64,000 nt of DNA from Rhodospirillales bacterium (GCA_021775095.1 JAJFII010000049.1:1-64000); one strand, 5' to 3'. Shown: positions 26,562 through 35,561, numbered from the stretch's first letter. Made by a program: numbers and translations. The notes: generated from the letters alone by a model not told the origin.

Positions 26562-27457
26562 CCCCGTGTCCGTGTTTTATTTGGCTTCGCGTTGTCTTCT
26601 ATGAATTTGATAATCTTACTGGCGACATCAATCCCTGTCGCTTTTTCGACGCCTTCGAGGCCAGGCGAAGAATTGACCTCCATCACGACAGGCCCATGAG
26701 CCGAACGCAACAGATCAACGCCACAAACATTTAATCCCATAATTTTCGCCGCCGATACCGCCGTTTGACGCTCTGTCGGGGTGATTTTTACCGTCTCTGC
26801 TGAACCCCCCTGATGCAGATTGGAACGGAAATCACCTGACTTTCCAGTGCGTTTCATGGCGGCAACAACCTTCCCACCGACAACCAAACAACGGATGTCT
26901 TCGCCTTTGGCTTCTTTAACAAATTCCTGAATAAGAATATTCGTATTGACCCCGCCAAAGGCCTGGATAATGCTGGAAGCTGCGGCCTGGGTTTCGCCAA
27001 GAACGACCCCGATTCCCTGGGTTCCCTCCAGAAGCTTGATGACCACCGGCGCTCCGCCAATAATATCGAGAAGCTCATCGGCCTTGCTCGTGCGATGGGC
27101 AAAAACGGTGATCGGCAAGCCAATTCCTTTACGGGAAAGCAGTTGTAGACTACGCAGCTTGTCGCGTGATCTTGTTATTGCCACCGACTCATTGACCGGA
27201 TAAACCCCCATCATCTCAAACTGGCGCAACACCGCGGTGCCGAAAAAAGTGACCGACGCACCGATGCGCGGGATCACGGCGTCATATTTAGGCAGGATAA
27301 TTCCCTGATAATGTATTTGCGGGCGATGGGATGTAATGTTGACGTAACAACGCAAGTGGTTAATCACATCAACCTCATGACCGCGCTCGACGGCAGCTTC
27401 GACAATGCGTTTGTGTGAGTAGAGTTCTGCGTTCCGACACATCAGTGCAAATTTCAT
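26552..27457 (-). CDS. rimK: RimK-type ATP-grasp alpha-L-glutamate ligase
   Basis: A 301-residue ATP-grasp ligase. The N-terminal pre-ATP-grasp domain ([18 protein letters not shown]) and ATP-grasp motifs ([69 protein letters not shown]) match RimK, which adds glutamate residues to the C-terminus of ribosomal protein S6. AGGA lies 7 nt before the ATG. It is the last of three co-directional genes: small protein, retropepsin-like zinc protease, RimK, the same order as rimA-rimB-rimK of Pseudomonas. A basic tail ([11 protein letters not shown]) ends the protein. Whether the target here is S6 is inferred. Confidence 0.9.
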   Translation of the reverse strand: MKFALMCRNAELYSHKRIVEAAVERGHEVDVINHLRCYVNITSHRPQIHYQGIILPKYDAVIPRIGASVTFFGTAVLRQFEMMGVYPVNESVAITRSRDKLRSLQLLSRKGIGLPITVFAHRTSKADELLDIIGGAPVVIKLLEGTQGIGVVLGETQAAASSIIQAFGGVNTNILIQEFVKEAKGEDIRCLVVGGKVVAAMKRTGKSGDFRSNLHQGGSAETVKITPTERQTAVSAAKIMGLNVCGVDLLRSAHGPVVMEVNSSPGLEGVEKATGIDVASKIIKFIEDNAKPNKTRTRGRG

Positions 27458-27477
27458 AGGTTTTCCTAAAGTCTACT

Positions 27478-27918
27478 TTAATGGCCCAGCAGGAATGACG
27501 AGCCAGGATCGACCGTACATCGGCCGCGAATGGCCGACCGCCCGGTAAGAACCCGAAAGCCCATTTGATCTCTGTCAGACAATGTAAGTTCCACCGGCCA
27601 TATATCGCCACCTAGGCCCATGGGTGTTACAATCACGTATCGAATTTCGGTTTCTCCGTTGGAGCTCTTAACCGTGCGTTCATCGACGATTTTTGCCGTA
27701 CAGTAAAGCTCCGGGGCGCGACGGCGCTGAACCGGATGCAGAAAGAACCCGACGCGTGGCTTTTGGTTGACTTCAATCTTTCGAATACGAAATGCATGGA
27801 TAGCAGAGGTCCTTGCACCGGTGTCAATTTTTGCTTTGATCCGATCAATTCCCAGCTCCGGAAAGCTTATCCATTCTCGCCATCCAATAAGCTTTTTTGC
27901 GGCTTTCTTCTTTTTCAC
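27478..27918 (-). CDS. Retropepsin-like 'ATP-dependent zinc protease' (RimB-like)
   Basis: About 146 residues with the PF05618-type fold: a DTGA motif near residue 32 (KIDTGARTSAIHA), the one aspartyl-protease-like signature of the family, and the conserved RHIEVTL-like region represented by IWPVELTLSDRDQMGFRVLTGR. In Pseudomonas the RimB protease of this family trims the glutamate tails added by RimK. I prefer the GTG at 27918 (AGGA 9 nt upstream) over the TTG at 27924, which overlaps the previous stop. It precedes rimK by 20 bp. Confidence 0.85.
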   Translation of the reverse strand: MKKKKAAKKLIGWREWISFPELGIDRIKAKIDTGARTSAIHAFRIRKIEVNQKPRVGFFLHPVQRRRAPELYCTAKIVDERTVKSSNGETEIRYVIVTPMGLGGDIWPVELTLSDRDQMGFRVLTGRSAIRGRCTVDPGSSFLLGH

Positions 27919-27920
27919 GA

Positions 27921-28220
27921 TCAATTGTCCTGTTGCCCTACCATTGAGTCAGCCACACGGCGGTAATTGGTGAATGTGCGAGCACTCGTCATTGCATAAA
28001 AGGTTTCCATATCAACAAACACATATTCCATTTCAAACAACACCTCAGTTAATTGTTTGACCAAATCATCAGATATCCGTCGTCGGTTTGCCAGGTTCCG
28101 AAGGTTTTTTGGCGAAATGCGAAACCGACCAGATGGTTTCCCGCCAAACGGCAGGTCGTAAAAGCTGACAAGCTGACAGGCGATTTCATAGGCTGTGGGG
28201 TGATGTGTCCTCATTACCAT
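27921..28220 (-). CDS. Small helical protein upstream of the RimB/RimK pair
   Basis: A protein of about 99 residues of no family I know. The sequence is mostly helical, with a basic segment RISPKNLRNLANRRRISDDLVKQL that could be a helix-turn-helix, then a hydrophobic/aromatic patch (EMEYVFVDMETFYAM). Its stop overlaps the TTG start option of the protease gene, so it is the first gene of the operon. By position it corresponds to rimA, a small gene in Pseudomonas rimABK, but I do not see sequence proof. ATG codons at 28220 and 28214 are both possible; neither has a clear ribosome-binding site. Confidence 0.65.
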   Translation of the reverse strand: MVMRTHHPTAYEIACQLVSFYDLPFGGKPSGRFRISPKNLRNLANRRRISDDLVKQLTEVLFEMEYVFVDMETFYAMTSARTFTNYRRVADSMVGQQDN

Positions 28221-28223
28221 TGA

Positions 28224-28251
28224 ATATAACAATACATTCGATATAACAATA
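28224..28251. repeat. Direct repeat of an 11-mer in an AT-rich promoter region
   Basis: ATATAACAATA occurs at 28224-28234 and again at 28241-28251, an offset of 17 bp, directly upstream of the small first gene of the RimK operon. The surrounding gap 28221-28421 is very AT-rich and separates that operon from the divergent Kef-type antiporter. It may be a regulator site or simple-sequence drift. Confidence 0.4.
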
Positions 28252-28421
28252 ATAATTTATTTATAGATAAATTTAATGTGTATATAGTGAAAATAATACA
28301 ATAAATCCAATTACAAAACAGATACAGTATTATGTTCTCACAATAATCATGCTCAAGGATGAATATTTTTTATAGGCCAATATGTAGACAATACGACTGA
28401 ACCATAAAAGGTTGCCGCAAA

Positions 28422-29777
28422 ATGCAAATTCAGGCTGAGCTTACGTCGATCGCAACAATTATACTGACGGCCCTGGCGTTCGGCCTGATTTGCAGTCAGT
28501 TACGATTGCCGTCGATCATCGGTTATATGATCGCAGGTGTGGCGTTAGGTCCTTCGGGATTGGCATTGGTTGAAAACCGGGGAGATATCGGCCTGATAGC
28601 GGAGCTCGGTGTGCTGCTTTTGCTTTACACCATCGGCATGCAACTCAGTCTTCGCGGTTTCCGTGCAATCTGGAAGGTCGCCGTCGGTACCGCGTTGTTG
28701 CAGGTTGGGGCGGCGGTAACCGTCATGTTGTTATTTGGACTGGTGTACGGTTGGTCGCCGGGAGTTTCGGTATTACTGGGCTTTGTCGTGGCACTGAGTA
28801 GTACGGTCGTGGTCGTCCGCATGCTCGAAGACCTCAATCTATTGCGCACCCAAGTGGGTCAGATCACCGTTTCAATATTGATTGCTCAAGATTTGGCGGT
28901 AATCCCGATGATCCTTGTGATCCAGATGCTGGCCGGCGGCGAGTTCAATTCCTGGGGGTTTCTGCGTATTGTATTCGCCGCTTCTTTTCTGGTTTTTTTA
29001 TGCTGGTATTTAAGCCGCCGGGTAAAAATTCATCTGCCCTTGTCAGGTTATCTCGCCCGGCAAATAGATCTGAGGCCAATTTATGGTGTCGGCATCTGCT
29101 TTGGCGCCTCTGTTCTTGCCGGTTATCTGGAACTTACCTCTGCCTACGGGGCCTTTTTGGCTGGGTTGCTGGTTGGAAATAGCAGCACCCGCAATGTCAT
29201 GATACGGAGCGTTCGTCCCATTCAGGATTTGATGATGATGGCGTTTTTCGTTTCTATCGGCCTGCTGGTCGACCTCCAGTTCATCTGGGAAAATATTTCC
29301 ATGATCCTTATTATTGTATTTATGGTGACCGTCCTGAAAACCATATTCAATATCGGCGCGATCCGCCTTCTCGGCGAGCCTTGGCCACACGCTTTTATTT
29401 CTGGTCTGCTGATCGCTCAGATTGGTGAATTTTCGTTCCTGATGGGAGAAGCCGGTTTTGACCTCGGATTGATCAACGCCAGTGAAAAGAGTCTGATTAT
29501 TGCCGTTACCGTCATCACCTTGCTGATTTCTCCCATATGGCTGGTGACCGCGCGACGGATTGTCCGCATCGCCTTTAGTAGCGCCCGAACGTGGCAGGAA
29601 ATTCTCCATACTCTCCAAACAGGCGGATTTGCAGGTATTATTGACGCCCTGAAGAAGATGCCGCCCAGCCAGCGCATCGCCCAACGTTATTTCGGGCGGC
29701 CCGCCAACAGCCTGAGGCGCGGCATCCTCGCCGACGATGAGGCGGAAAAAAACAAACAGGCGTTGCCGGACCCGTAG
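28422..29777 (+). CDS. Kef-type (CPA2) cation:proton antiporter without RCK domain
   Basis: A 451-residue antiporter with about 12 transmembrane segments. The N-terminal IIGYMIAGVALGPSGLAL and the extended motif GVLLLLYTIGMQLS are typical of the Kef/YbaL branch of CPA2. Kef proteins are usually about 560-620 residues because a cytoplasmic RCK/TrkA-N domain follows the membrane part; here the protein ends about 60 residues after the last segment in a charged tail (DDEAEKNKQALPDP) with no Rossmann motif. It may exchange K+ or Na+ for protons. It is divergent from the RimK operon and convergent with gshB; glutathione gates Kef proteins, but the binding domain is missing here. Confidence 0.88.
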   Translation: MQIQAELTSIATIILTALAFGLICSQLRLPSIIGYMIAGVALGPSGLALVENRGDIGLIAELGVLLLLYTIGMQLSLRGFRAIWKVAVGTALLQVGAAVTVMLLFGLVYGWSPGVSVLLGFVVALSSTVVVVRMLEDLNLLRTQVGQITVSILIAQDLAVIPMILVIQMLAGGEFNSWGFLRIVFAASFLVFLCWYLSRRVKIHLPLSGYLARQIDLRPIYGVGICFGASVLAGYLELTSAYGAFLAGLLVGNSSTRNVMIRSVRPIQDLMMMAFFVSIGLLVDLQFIWENISMILIIVFMVTVLKTIFNIGAIRLLGEPWPHAFISGLLIAQIGEFSFLMGEAGFDLGLINASEKSLIIAVTVITLLISPIWLVTARRIVRIAFSSARTWQEILHTLQTGGFAGIIDALKKMPPSQRIAQRYFGRPANSLRRGILADDEAEKNKQALPDP

Positions 29778-30112
29778 GCAACCAGCGCTTGCGTGAAGTC
29801 CGCAGCTTGGATGAAATGGCACCTGCCACAACGCGAACAGGTCGTTGCCAAGCGCAAATGGTGTTGCCAAGGTCCAATGGGACAACCGTTGCAGCACCAG
29901 GGCGGCGAATCAGTTAACCCACGCCGCACCGTCTGCCTGCCATCCGATATCTGCAACACCCTGTTCTTCAATTTCCCCCGGGGATTCTGATGGCTCCGTT
30001 AATACTGGCGGCTATTCAGGTCATACTCGCTTATCTGGTTGCCGCCATGGTGCATAGGGTCCGGGTTGCGTGCCGCCGGAATGGCACAAGTCAACGTCTG
30101 ATCGGTGGCTGT
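29778..30112. other. Gap between antiporter and gshB
   Basis: A 335-bp stretch between two convergent genes. Apart from the possible 42-residue small frame starting at 29990, I see no gene, clear terminator or repeat family in it; it does contain an inverted AGCGCTTG/CAAGCGC pair about 60 bp apart. Confidence 0.5.
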
Positions 30113-30118
30113 TTATAG
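29990..30118 (+). CDS. Possible 42-residue small membrane protein
   Basis: An open frame from ATG 29990 to TAG 30116-30118. GGGGA lies 5 nt before the ATG. Residues 2-20 are hydrophobic ([19 protein letters not shown]) and are followed by a basic stretch ([11 protein letters not shown]), the usual pattern of a single-pass small membrane protein with the basic end inside. It runs 6 bp into the end of gshB on the other strand. There is no homology evidence, so chance is a real alternative. Confidence 0.25.
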   Translation: MAPLILAAIQVILAYLVAAMVHRVRVACRRNGTSQRLIGGCL

Positions 30119-31051
30119 CCGAGTTTCAATGGCGTCCCAGATATCGGATTCCAGGCAAACGTCGTCAAAGGCGTTGACTTCCTGCAGGCCCGTTGGTGAG
30201 GTGACGTTGATCTCGGTCAAATATCCGCCAATCACATCAATACCAACGAAAATCAGACCCCGGGCTTTAAGATCCGGGCCGATGGTTTCACAAATTTCCT
30301 GCTCGCGTCGGGTCAGCCGGGTTTTTTCAGCCCGCCCGCCGACGTGCATGTTGGACCGCGCTTCACCAGCCGGCGGCACTCGGTTGGTGCCGCCTGCGGC
30401 GACCCCGTCGATTAGGATAATGCGTTTATCGCCGGCCCGGACTTCCGGCAGGTAACGCTGCACCATCAGGGGTTCGCGATTAATACCGGCGAACATTTCG
30501 AGCAGAGAATTGAGGTTTTCGTCACCCGGCGCAATATGGAATACCCCGGCACCGCCATTGCCGAACAAGGGTTTGACGATAATATCTTGATGTTCATCCC
30601 TGAATTCGCGGATCGCCTGGGCGTCCCGGCTGATCATCGTCGGTGCCAGCAGTTGCGGGTATTTGAGCATGAACAATTTTTCAGGCGCATTTCGCACTTC
30701 GCCGGGATGGTTCACCACCAGGGTGCGGGGATGGACCAACTCAAGCAAATGGGTGGCGGATATATAGGACATGTCAAAGGGGGGATCCTGGCGCATCAGG
30801 ACAACATCGACATCGGCCAAATCAATCGTTGTTTCGTCCGCCAATGTGAAGTGGTTGCCAACCTCACGCCGCAGAACCATCTCCTGGGCCCGTGCCAAAA
30901 CCCGGCCAGCCACATAACTCAGGTTTTCAGGCCCATAGTGCCATAATTTATACCCCCGGCGCTGGGCTTCCAAGCCCATGACAAAACTGCTGTCGCCGGC
31001 GATATCGATGCTGGCAACATGATCCATTTGAATGGCAACTTGTCCGGCCAT
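30113..31051 (-). CDS. gshB: Glutathione synthetase
   Basis: A 312-residue ATP-grasp enzyme that joins gamma-glutamylcysteine and glycine to make glutathione. Family blocks include the N-terminal [49 protein letters not shown] and the ATP-grasp core [12 protein letters not shown] and [24 protein letters not shown]. The length is standard. GAGGAT precedes the ATG. It lies 39 bp downstream of the SirB1-family gene and is the last gene of a five-gene run (rsmI, yraN, BON lipoprotein, SirB1, gshB) that is read on the minus strand. Confidence 0.96.
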   Translation of the reverse strand: MAGQVAIQMDHVASIDIAGDSSFVMGLEAQRRGYKLWHYGPENLSYVAGRVLARAQEMVLRREVGNHFTLADETTIDLADVDVVLMRQDPPFDMSYISATHLLELVHPRTLVVNHPGEVRNAPEKLFMLKYPQLLAPTMISRDAQAIREFRDEHQDIIVKPLFGNGGAGVFHIAPGDENLNSLLEMFAGINREPLMVQRYLPEVRAGDKRIILIDGVAAGGTNRVPPAGEARSNMHVGGRAEKTRLTRREQEICETIGPDLKARGLIFVGIDVIGGYLTEINVTSPTGLQEVNAFDDVCLESDIWDAIETRL

Positions 31052-31090
31052 GGGATTTATCCTCTTCGGTGCAAAGCATTGGGGAACGCC

Positions 31091-31930
31091 CTAATTAAGG
31101 CGTTGGCGGAGTTCCTGCAAGAGCCTGGATGCGTTATATCGACTGTCACTGCTGCGGTCGTTCTGAAGATAGGTTTCGAGCGCTTTGATGGCTTTTTCCA
31201 CATTATCCATCCGTGCGTGCAATAACCCGCAGTCCCGCCACAGGTGGGTGGCCGAAGGGGCAAACAATAACATGACCTCAATGACCGCGATGGCCTCGTC
31301 CATGCGGCCGGACCGCAGCAGGCGATTGTGAATGTTGTTTTGTATCCGTAACAATACGTCGCGGGAAGATACGGCTTTGTAGTCGTCTGGACGCAACTCC
31401 GCATGGGTGCCTGACAGGGCTTTTAGAATATCCCGCAGATTACGCGGATCGACGGCAACGCCGCCGCCAAAGGGATCGAGGATCATTCGTTCCGAGCCGA
31501 CTTCCAGGCGGAGCAGGAAACGGCCCGGAAAATTCAGGCCGACGGCCCCCCATCCCTGATGTTGTGCCACGTGAATATAAAGCACACCGAGCAGCACCGG
31601 TAATCCGGCCCGCCGGTCGATGACATAGGTCAGGTTTGCCGAATCCGGGTCGTCAAAGGCGTCGTCGTCACCCAAATACCCGTAGCGACGAAACAACACC
31701 TGGACCAGAGCCTCATGGCAAATGGCAAGGTCCAGGGGTTGTCTCAGTCCACTGACATAGGCGGCGACGTCGTCACAGAGCGTGTTCAGGTGGCGTCGGT
31801 AACTGTCCAGGTGAACAGCCGGCCGGTCGACGGTCGATAAAATCAGTGCCGTTTCAGCAAGATCGACCTCATCATCCGGTTGTTGGCCAACTTCAACGAG
31901 GGCTTCACATATGTCCGCCGGCAGTCTCAA
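31091..31930 (-). CDS. SirB1-family protein (transglutaminase-like plus TPR)
   Basis: A 279-residue protein with the SirB1 N-terminal transglutaminase-like region (about 35-170; NLTYVIDRRAGLPVLLGVLYIHVAQHQGW) and a C-terminal tetratricopeptide stretch (about 205-275; IHNRLLRSGRMDEAIAVIEVMLLF...GLLHARMDNVEKAIKALETYL). The catalytic Cys of true transglutaminases is not obvious, as in the rest of this family, whose function is unknown. The start is a TTG at 31930 that overlaps the stop of the BON gene (TTGA), so translation is probably coupled; no nearby ATG is available. Confidence 0.85.
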   Translation of the reverse strand: MRLPADICEALVEVGQQPDDEVDLAETALILSTVDRPAVHLDSYRRHLNTLCDDVAAYVSGLRQPLDLAICHEALVQVLFRRYGYLGDDDAFDDPDSANLTYVIDRRAGLPVLLGVLYIHVAQHQGWGAVGLNFPGRFLLRLEVGSERMILDPFGGGVAVDPRNLRDILKALSGTHAELRPDDYKAVSSRDVLLRIQNNIHNRLLRSGRMDEAIAVIEVMLLFAPSATHLWRDCGLLHARMDNVEKAIKALETYLQNDRSSDSRYNASRLLQELRQRLN

Positions 31931-32517
31931 CTGGCCGCCTGTTTAACCCGGACATGGGAAATCACCCGTTTGACGTATCCCAAATTCCGCGCGTGCGAGA
32001 CCACCTTGTCCAGTTCCGCCTGGTTCTGGGCAATTCCAATCAAATAAACCGTGCCGGCGACGGTTTCGATGGAGTAATTAATCGCCAGAATATCTTCATC
32101 AAAGGTTATTTTGGACTTTAATTGGGTGGTGACCCAGCTGTCTTTCGCCAGATCGGAGATCGACGACTCAGCGATTTGCAACTCGTTATACACATCCCTT
32201 ATGCCCTCGACTTTCCAAGCCAACTGGAGGATTTCTGCGCGGATGTGTTCATCTTTAACAAGGCCGGTCAACAGGGCATTGCTTTCAAACACCTCGACCC
32301 CGACGCCGGTGATGTATTTCTTTCCCGAATCGACCAGATTAAAACGTATTTTAGCGGCCAATGTGGTGTCTTCGGCATGCACCTTAAAGGACCTTTCTTC
32401 CAGGGCCGCAACGCCAACGGCGGCACCGGCACCAACGACCGTACTGACACAGCCGCCGAGTGGCGCTAACGACGCCAAAATCAAACCGGTTACCAAATAT
32501 TTTTTAAAAGACTTCAT
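31927..32517 (-). CDS. BON-domain lipoprotein (OsmY/DolP-like)
   Basis: A 196-residue lipoprotein. The signal peptide ends in the lipobox LGGC, followed by two BON domains (about 45-115 and 120-190; VEVFESNALLTGLVKDEHIRAEILQLAW and INYSIETVAGTVYLIGIAQNQAELDKVVSHA). BON proteins such as E. coli DolP (YraP) sit at the outer membrane and help maintain its integrity. In enterobacteria yraP lies in the same neighbourhood as rsmI, lpoA and yraN, and that synteny holds here. I choose the ATG at 32517 over the GTG directly before it. Confidence 0.88.
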   Translation of the reverse strand: MKSFKKYLVTGLILASLAPLGGCVSTVVGAGAAVGVAALEERSFKVHAEDTTLAAKIRFNLVDSGKKYITGVGVEVFESNALLTGLVKDEHIRAEILQLAWKVEGIRDVYNELQIAESSISDLAKDSWVTTQLKSKITFDEDILAINYSIETVAGTVYLIGIAQNQAELDKVVSHARNLGYVKRVISHVRVKQAAS

Positions 32518-32600
32518 CACCCTGCCATCCCATGATTATCAAATAACGGTTCGAGTTTAACGTGAGATTTGTTTAGCGCAAACCCATGAATAAACAATGA

Positions 32601-32966
32601 CTAATACTGCGGTCTCCAGGCATCGGGCACATGGACCGGCCATCGCCAAGGGTGAACCATAACCACATCGTAACGGATGTCCATTTCCCTGGCACCGGCG
32701 GCGGCCTGGACATAGAGCTGACTGGCCCTTGCAATTCTGTTCATTTGCCGGTTGCTGACCGGAAGTCCATCGGACAGTTGGCGGCGGGCCTTGACTTCAA
32801 TAAAACACAAAAGCCGTCCGCGGCGCGCGATCAGGTCAATTTCCCCGACCGGGGTCTTATAACGCCGCACCAATATGCGGTACCCTTTACACCGCAGCAA
32901 TCCGGCCACCACGAGTTCTGCCTTCAGGCCAAACCTCCAGGCCTGGTAGCGTTTAGCGCTTTTCAT
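32601..32966 (-). CDS. YraN family (UPF0102) protein
   Basis: A 121-residue protein with the Holliday-junction-resolvase-like endonuclease fold of UPF0102. The conserved acidic/basic motif VGEIDLIARRGRLLCFIEVKAR is intact, including the Asp and the Glu-x-Lys of the putative active site. No activity is proven for the family. Its ATG overlaps the rsmI stop (32963-32966), which is the usual genomic arrangement of these two genes. The gap to the BON gene is 83 bp. Confidence 0.93.
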   Translation of the reverse strand: MKSAKRYQAWRFGLKAELVVAGLLRCKGYRILVRRYKTPVGEIDLIARRGRLLCFIEVKARRQLSDGLPVSNRQMNRIARASQLYVQAAAGAREMDIRYDVVMVHPWRWPVHVPDAWRPQY

Positions 32967-33922
32967 GGATCCGAATCTTTAAGCGCCAGCGCCCGCCCGT
33001 AGAGATCGCGCTTCGACAGGCCCGTTAGTTCGGCAAACCGTGCCGCAACCTCTCGTACGCTGTGGCTTTTCAGGGCCTCGGACATACGAGCCGACAGTTC
33101 TTCATCGGTCGGTACGGGCCGAGGCAGCGGCGGGCCGACACAAAGGGTGATCTCGCCTTTCGGCGGACCCGCCTCGCGATAATGGGCCGCCAGTTGGTCA
33201 AGCGAGCCCCTTCTGATCTCTTCATAATATTTTGTCAACTCGCGGCCGACTGCCGCCTGTCTTGGGCCCAAGGTATCTGCCATATCTGTCAAACTGGCGG
33301 CCAGGCGTTTGGCGGATTCGAGAAAAATCAGGGTACTGGGGATTGTCGTGATGTCCTGCAGGGCCCTTTTGCGCGCGCCGGTTTTCGCCGGTAAAAACCC
33401 CTGAAAGAAAAACCGGTCGGTTGGCAGACCAGACAGCACAAGCGCCGTCAATGGAGACGATGGGCCCGGTGCAACGGTTAAATGAATATCTTCTCTCAGA
33501 CAGTCTTCCACCAGCTTATAACCGGGATCCGAGACCAGGGGCATGCCAGCGTCGGAAATCAAGGCCACGATTTCGCCTTTTTTCAGGCGTTTCATGACCA
33601 TCGGGCGGATCCGTTCCGCATTGTGCTCATGATATTGCTGCAGGGAGGCCTGCACGCCGTGGATATGCAAAAGTTTACCTGATATGCGTGTATCTTCACA
33701 CAAAACAAGATCGGCACGGCCTAAGATGTCGAGCGCCCTCAGGGTAATATCTGCCGCATTGCCGATCGGTGTTGCTACCAGATACAAACCCGCTGCCAGC
33801 GGTTTGGGCGACGGTTTACACGAGCTCTCTGGACGGTTAGGCTCTGCACCGGGTTGGCGTTTCGGGCCCGGTGCTTTCTCCAGTAAAGGACGTTTGTCTG
33901 TCGATGATTTTGCTTTCGTCAT
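32963..33922 (-). CDS. rsmI: 16S rRNA 2'-O-ribose C1402 methyltransferase RsmI
   Basis: A 319-residue SAM-dependent tetrapyrrole-methylase-fold enzyme that modifies C1402 in the decoding centre. Core motifs are LYLVATPIGNAADITLRALD, CEDTRISGKLL, LISDAGMPLVSDPGYKL and VAPGPSSPLTAL. A Pro/Lys-rich extension of about 42 residues precedes the core; no later ATG, GTG or TTG start exists before the core, so the extension is probably real. The ATG at 33922 is 18 bp inside the lpoA-like gene start region (33904), giving head-to-head overlapping genes. Confidence 0.95.
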   Translation of the reverse strand: MTKAKSSTDKRPLLEKAPGPKRQPGAEPNRPESSCKPSPKPLAAGLYLVATPIGNAADITLRALDILGRADLVLCEDTRISGKLLHIHGVQASLQQYHEHNAERIRPMVMKRLKKGEIVALISDAGMPLVSDPGYKLVEDCLREDIHLTVAPGPSSPLTALVLSGLPTDRFFFQGFLPAKTGARKRALQDITTIPSTLIFLESAKRLAASLTDMADTLGPRQAAVGRELTKYYEEIRRGSLDQLAAHYREAGPPKGEITLCVGPPLPRPVPTDEELSARMSEALKSHSVREVAARFAELTGLSKRDLYGRALALKDSDP

Positions 33923-35379
33923 TTAAACAAAAGGCTCCTCGTTTTGTAACGGGCCTTGTCATTTCCCTGCTCATACTGGCCGCTTGCCAGTCTCCCGAAA
34001 ATTTAAACCGGACGCAAGCGCCGTCTGGGACAACCGGTCCGGCCGCGTCACCAGCGACAAATGGGCTACTCAACCCACCGGCAATTCAAACACCGCCGGT
34101 TGCGCCACAAACGGCGCAAAAGGTCCTGCCACCGGGGGCAACCCCACAACTTCCGTCTTTTTTGCCACTTCTCAACGGTCCGGCCGGCACTGTCGGACTG
34201 CAATCGGAGGAAACGATTCGGGTACCGCCCCCGGCGACCACCGATACGGTGCGCATTGCTCTTTTGTTGCCGCTTTCGGGAAGCAACGCAAAAATCGGCA
34301 AGGCGCTGCTGAATGCGGCACAATTGGCGCTTTTTGATTTCGCCGATTCCCGGTTCGAACTCCTGCCGCACGATACAAAAGGCACGCCCGATGGCGCTGC
34401 CAATGCCGCCAGCCTGGCCATCGGTGACGGAGCTTCGGTCATATTGGGGCCTCTGTTATCGCAAAATGTCGCCGCCATCCGTCCGGCGGCCCGGGCGGCG
34501 AATGTGCCCGTCCTGGCGTTCTCTAATGATCGGTCGATCGCCGGCGACGGCATTTATACCTTAGGGTTTCTGCCCTCTGCCCAGGTCAACCGGGTGATTC
34601 AGTTTGCCAGCACAAAAGGCGTCACCCGGTTCGCCGTTTTGGCGCCTGACAACGCCTATGGGGCGCGGGTCGTCGACGCCATGCGACGAACCGTCGAAGC
34701 CCTTGGCGCCCGTGTGACTCGCGCCCGTTATTATGACCCGTCGGCGGGCGATTTTACCGATGTCATTCGTGAATTTGGCGACTACGACGTGCGGCGCGAG
34801 GCCCTCCTGCAACAACGCAAGGAACTGCAGGCCCAGGACGACGAAATTTCCGTGCGCGCCCTCAAACGGCTGGAGAACTTGCAGACCATTGGTGATTTGC
34901 CTTTTGAAGCGCTGCTGTTGGCCGACGGCGGTAAACGTCTGTTGTCGGTGGCCGCGCTGTTGCCATTCTTTGATATTGATCCGGGCACAGTTCGCATGCT
35001 CGGTACCGGGCAATGGGACGAACCGGGCATTGGCAAAGAACCGGCGCTCATTGGCGGCTGGTACGCGGCACCGCCCCCGTCGGCGCGGGTTGAGTTTGAT
35101 CAGCTTTATGCGGATACCTATGGCGAGCGGCCACCGCGACTGGTGACCATGGCCTATGACGCGACCGCGTTGGTGTCGGTATTGGCCCGTCAGGAAGACG
35201 GTGCGGATTTCAGTCCGGCAGCCCTGACCAACGCCAACGGATTTTGGGGAAGGGATGGTGTTTTCCGACTGCTCGCCGATGGAACGGCGGAGCGTGGATT
35301 GTCTGTCATGCAGGTCGGCCGGGATCAAAACCGGGTGATCTCAGAGGCCCCGCAATCTTTTGAAGTTGTCACCAACTGA
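33904..35379 (+). CDS. LpoA-like penicillin-binding-protein activator lipoprotein
   Basis: About 491 residues: a lipoprotein signal (LLILAAC, Cys about 28 residues in), a Pro/Thr-rich linker, and a C-terminal type I periplasmic-binding-protein domain (IALLLPLSGSNAKIGKALLNAAQLALFD; GPLLSQNVAAIRPAARAANVPVLAFSND). In E. coli LpoA activates PBP1A from the outer membrane; this one lacks the N-terminal TPR domain of LpoA and resembles the shorter alphaproteobacterial 'penicillin-binding protein activator'. I take the ATG at 33904; a GTG at 33871 is possible. It is divergent from and overlaps rsmI, a conserved pairing. Confidence 0.88.
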   Translation: MILLSSFKQKAPRFVTGLVISLLILAACQSPENLNRTQAPSGTTGPAASPATNGLLNPPAIQTPPVAPQTAQKVLPPGATPQLPSFLPLLNGPAGTVGLQSEETIRVPPPATTDTVRIALLLPLSGSNAKIGKALLNAAQLALFDFADSRFELLPHDTKGTPDGAANAASLAIGDGASVILGPLLSQNVAAIRPAARAANVPVLAFSNDRSIAGDGIYTLGFLPSAQVNRVIQFASTKGVTRFAVLAPDNAYGARVVDAMRRTVEALGARVTRARYYDPSAGDFTDVIREFGDYDVRREALLQQRKELQAQDDEISVRALKRLENLQTIGDLPFEALLLADGGKRLLSVAALLPFFDIDPGTVRMLGTGQWDEPGIGKEPALIGGWYAAPPPSARVEFDQLYADTYGERPPRLVTMAYDATALVSVLARQEDGADFSPAALTNANGFWGRDGVFRLLADGTAERGLSVMQVGRDQNRVISEAPQSFEVVTN

Positions 35380-35561
35380 TCGGTCTCCGCCCTGGGTTCC
35401 GCTCTGCGTAATGACGGGTTTCCGCAATGACCCGCCAACCATCGGGCAAAAGCCTGGTTAAAGGATGCTTTTTGACGGGTTCACTTTCGGGCTAATCTGC
35501 AAGTTTCCTGTCAAAACACGGGGCCCGAATTCTGTTCCACATAATAAGAGACGACAGACTG

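Noticed and set aside
29043-29897. 284-codon minus-strand frame opposite the Kef-type antiporter
   Set aside because: Shadow of the antiporter, whose membrane-protein features are convincing; the mirror has no domain signals.
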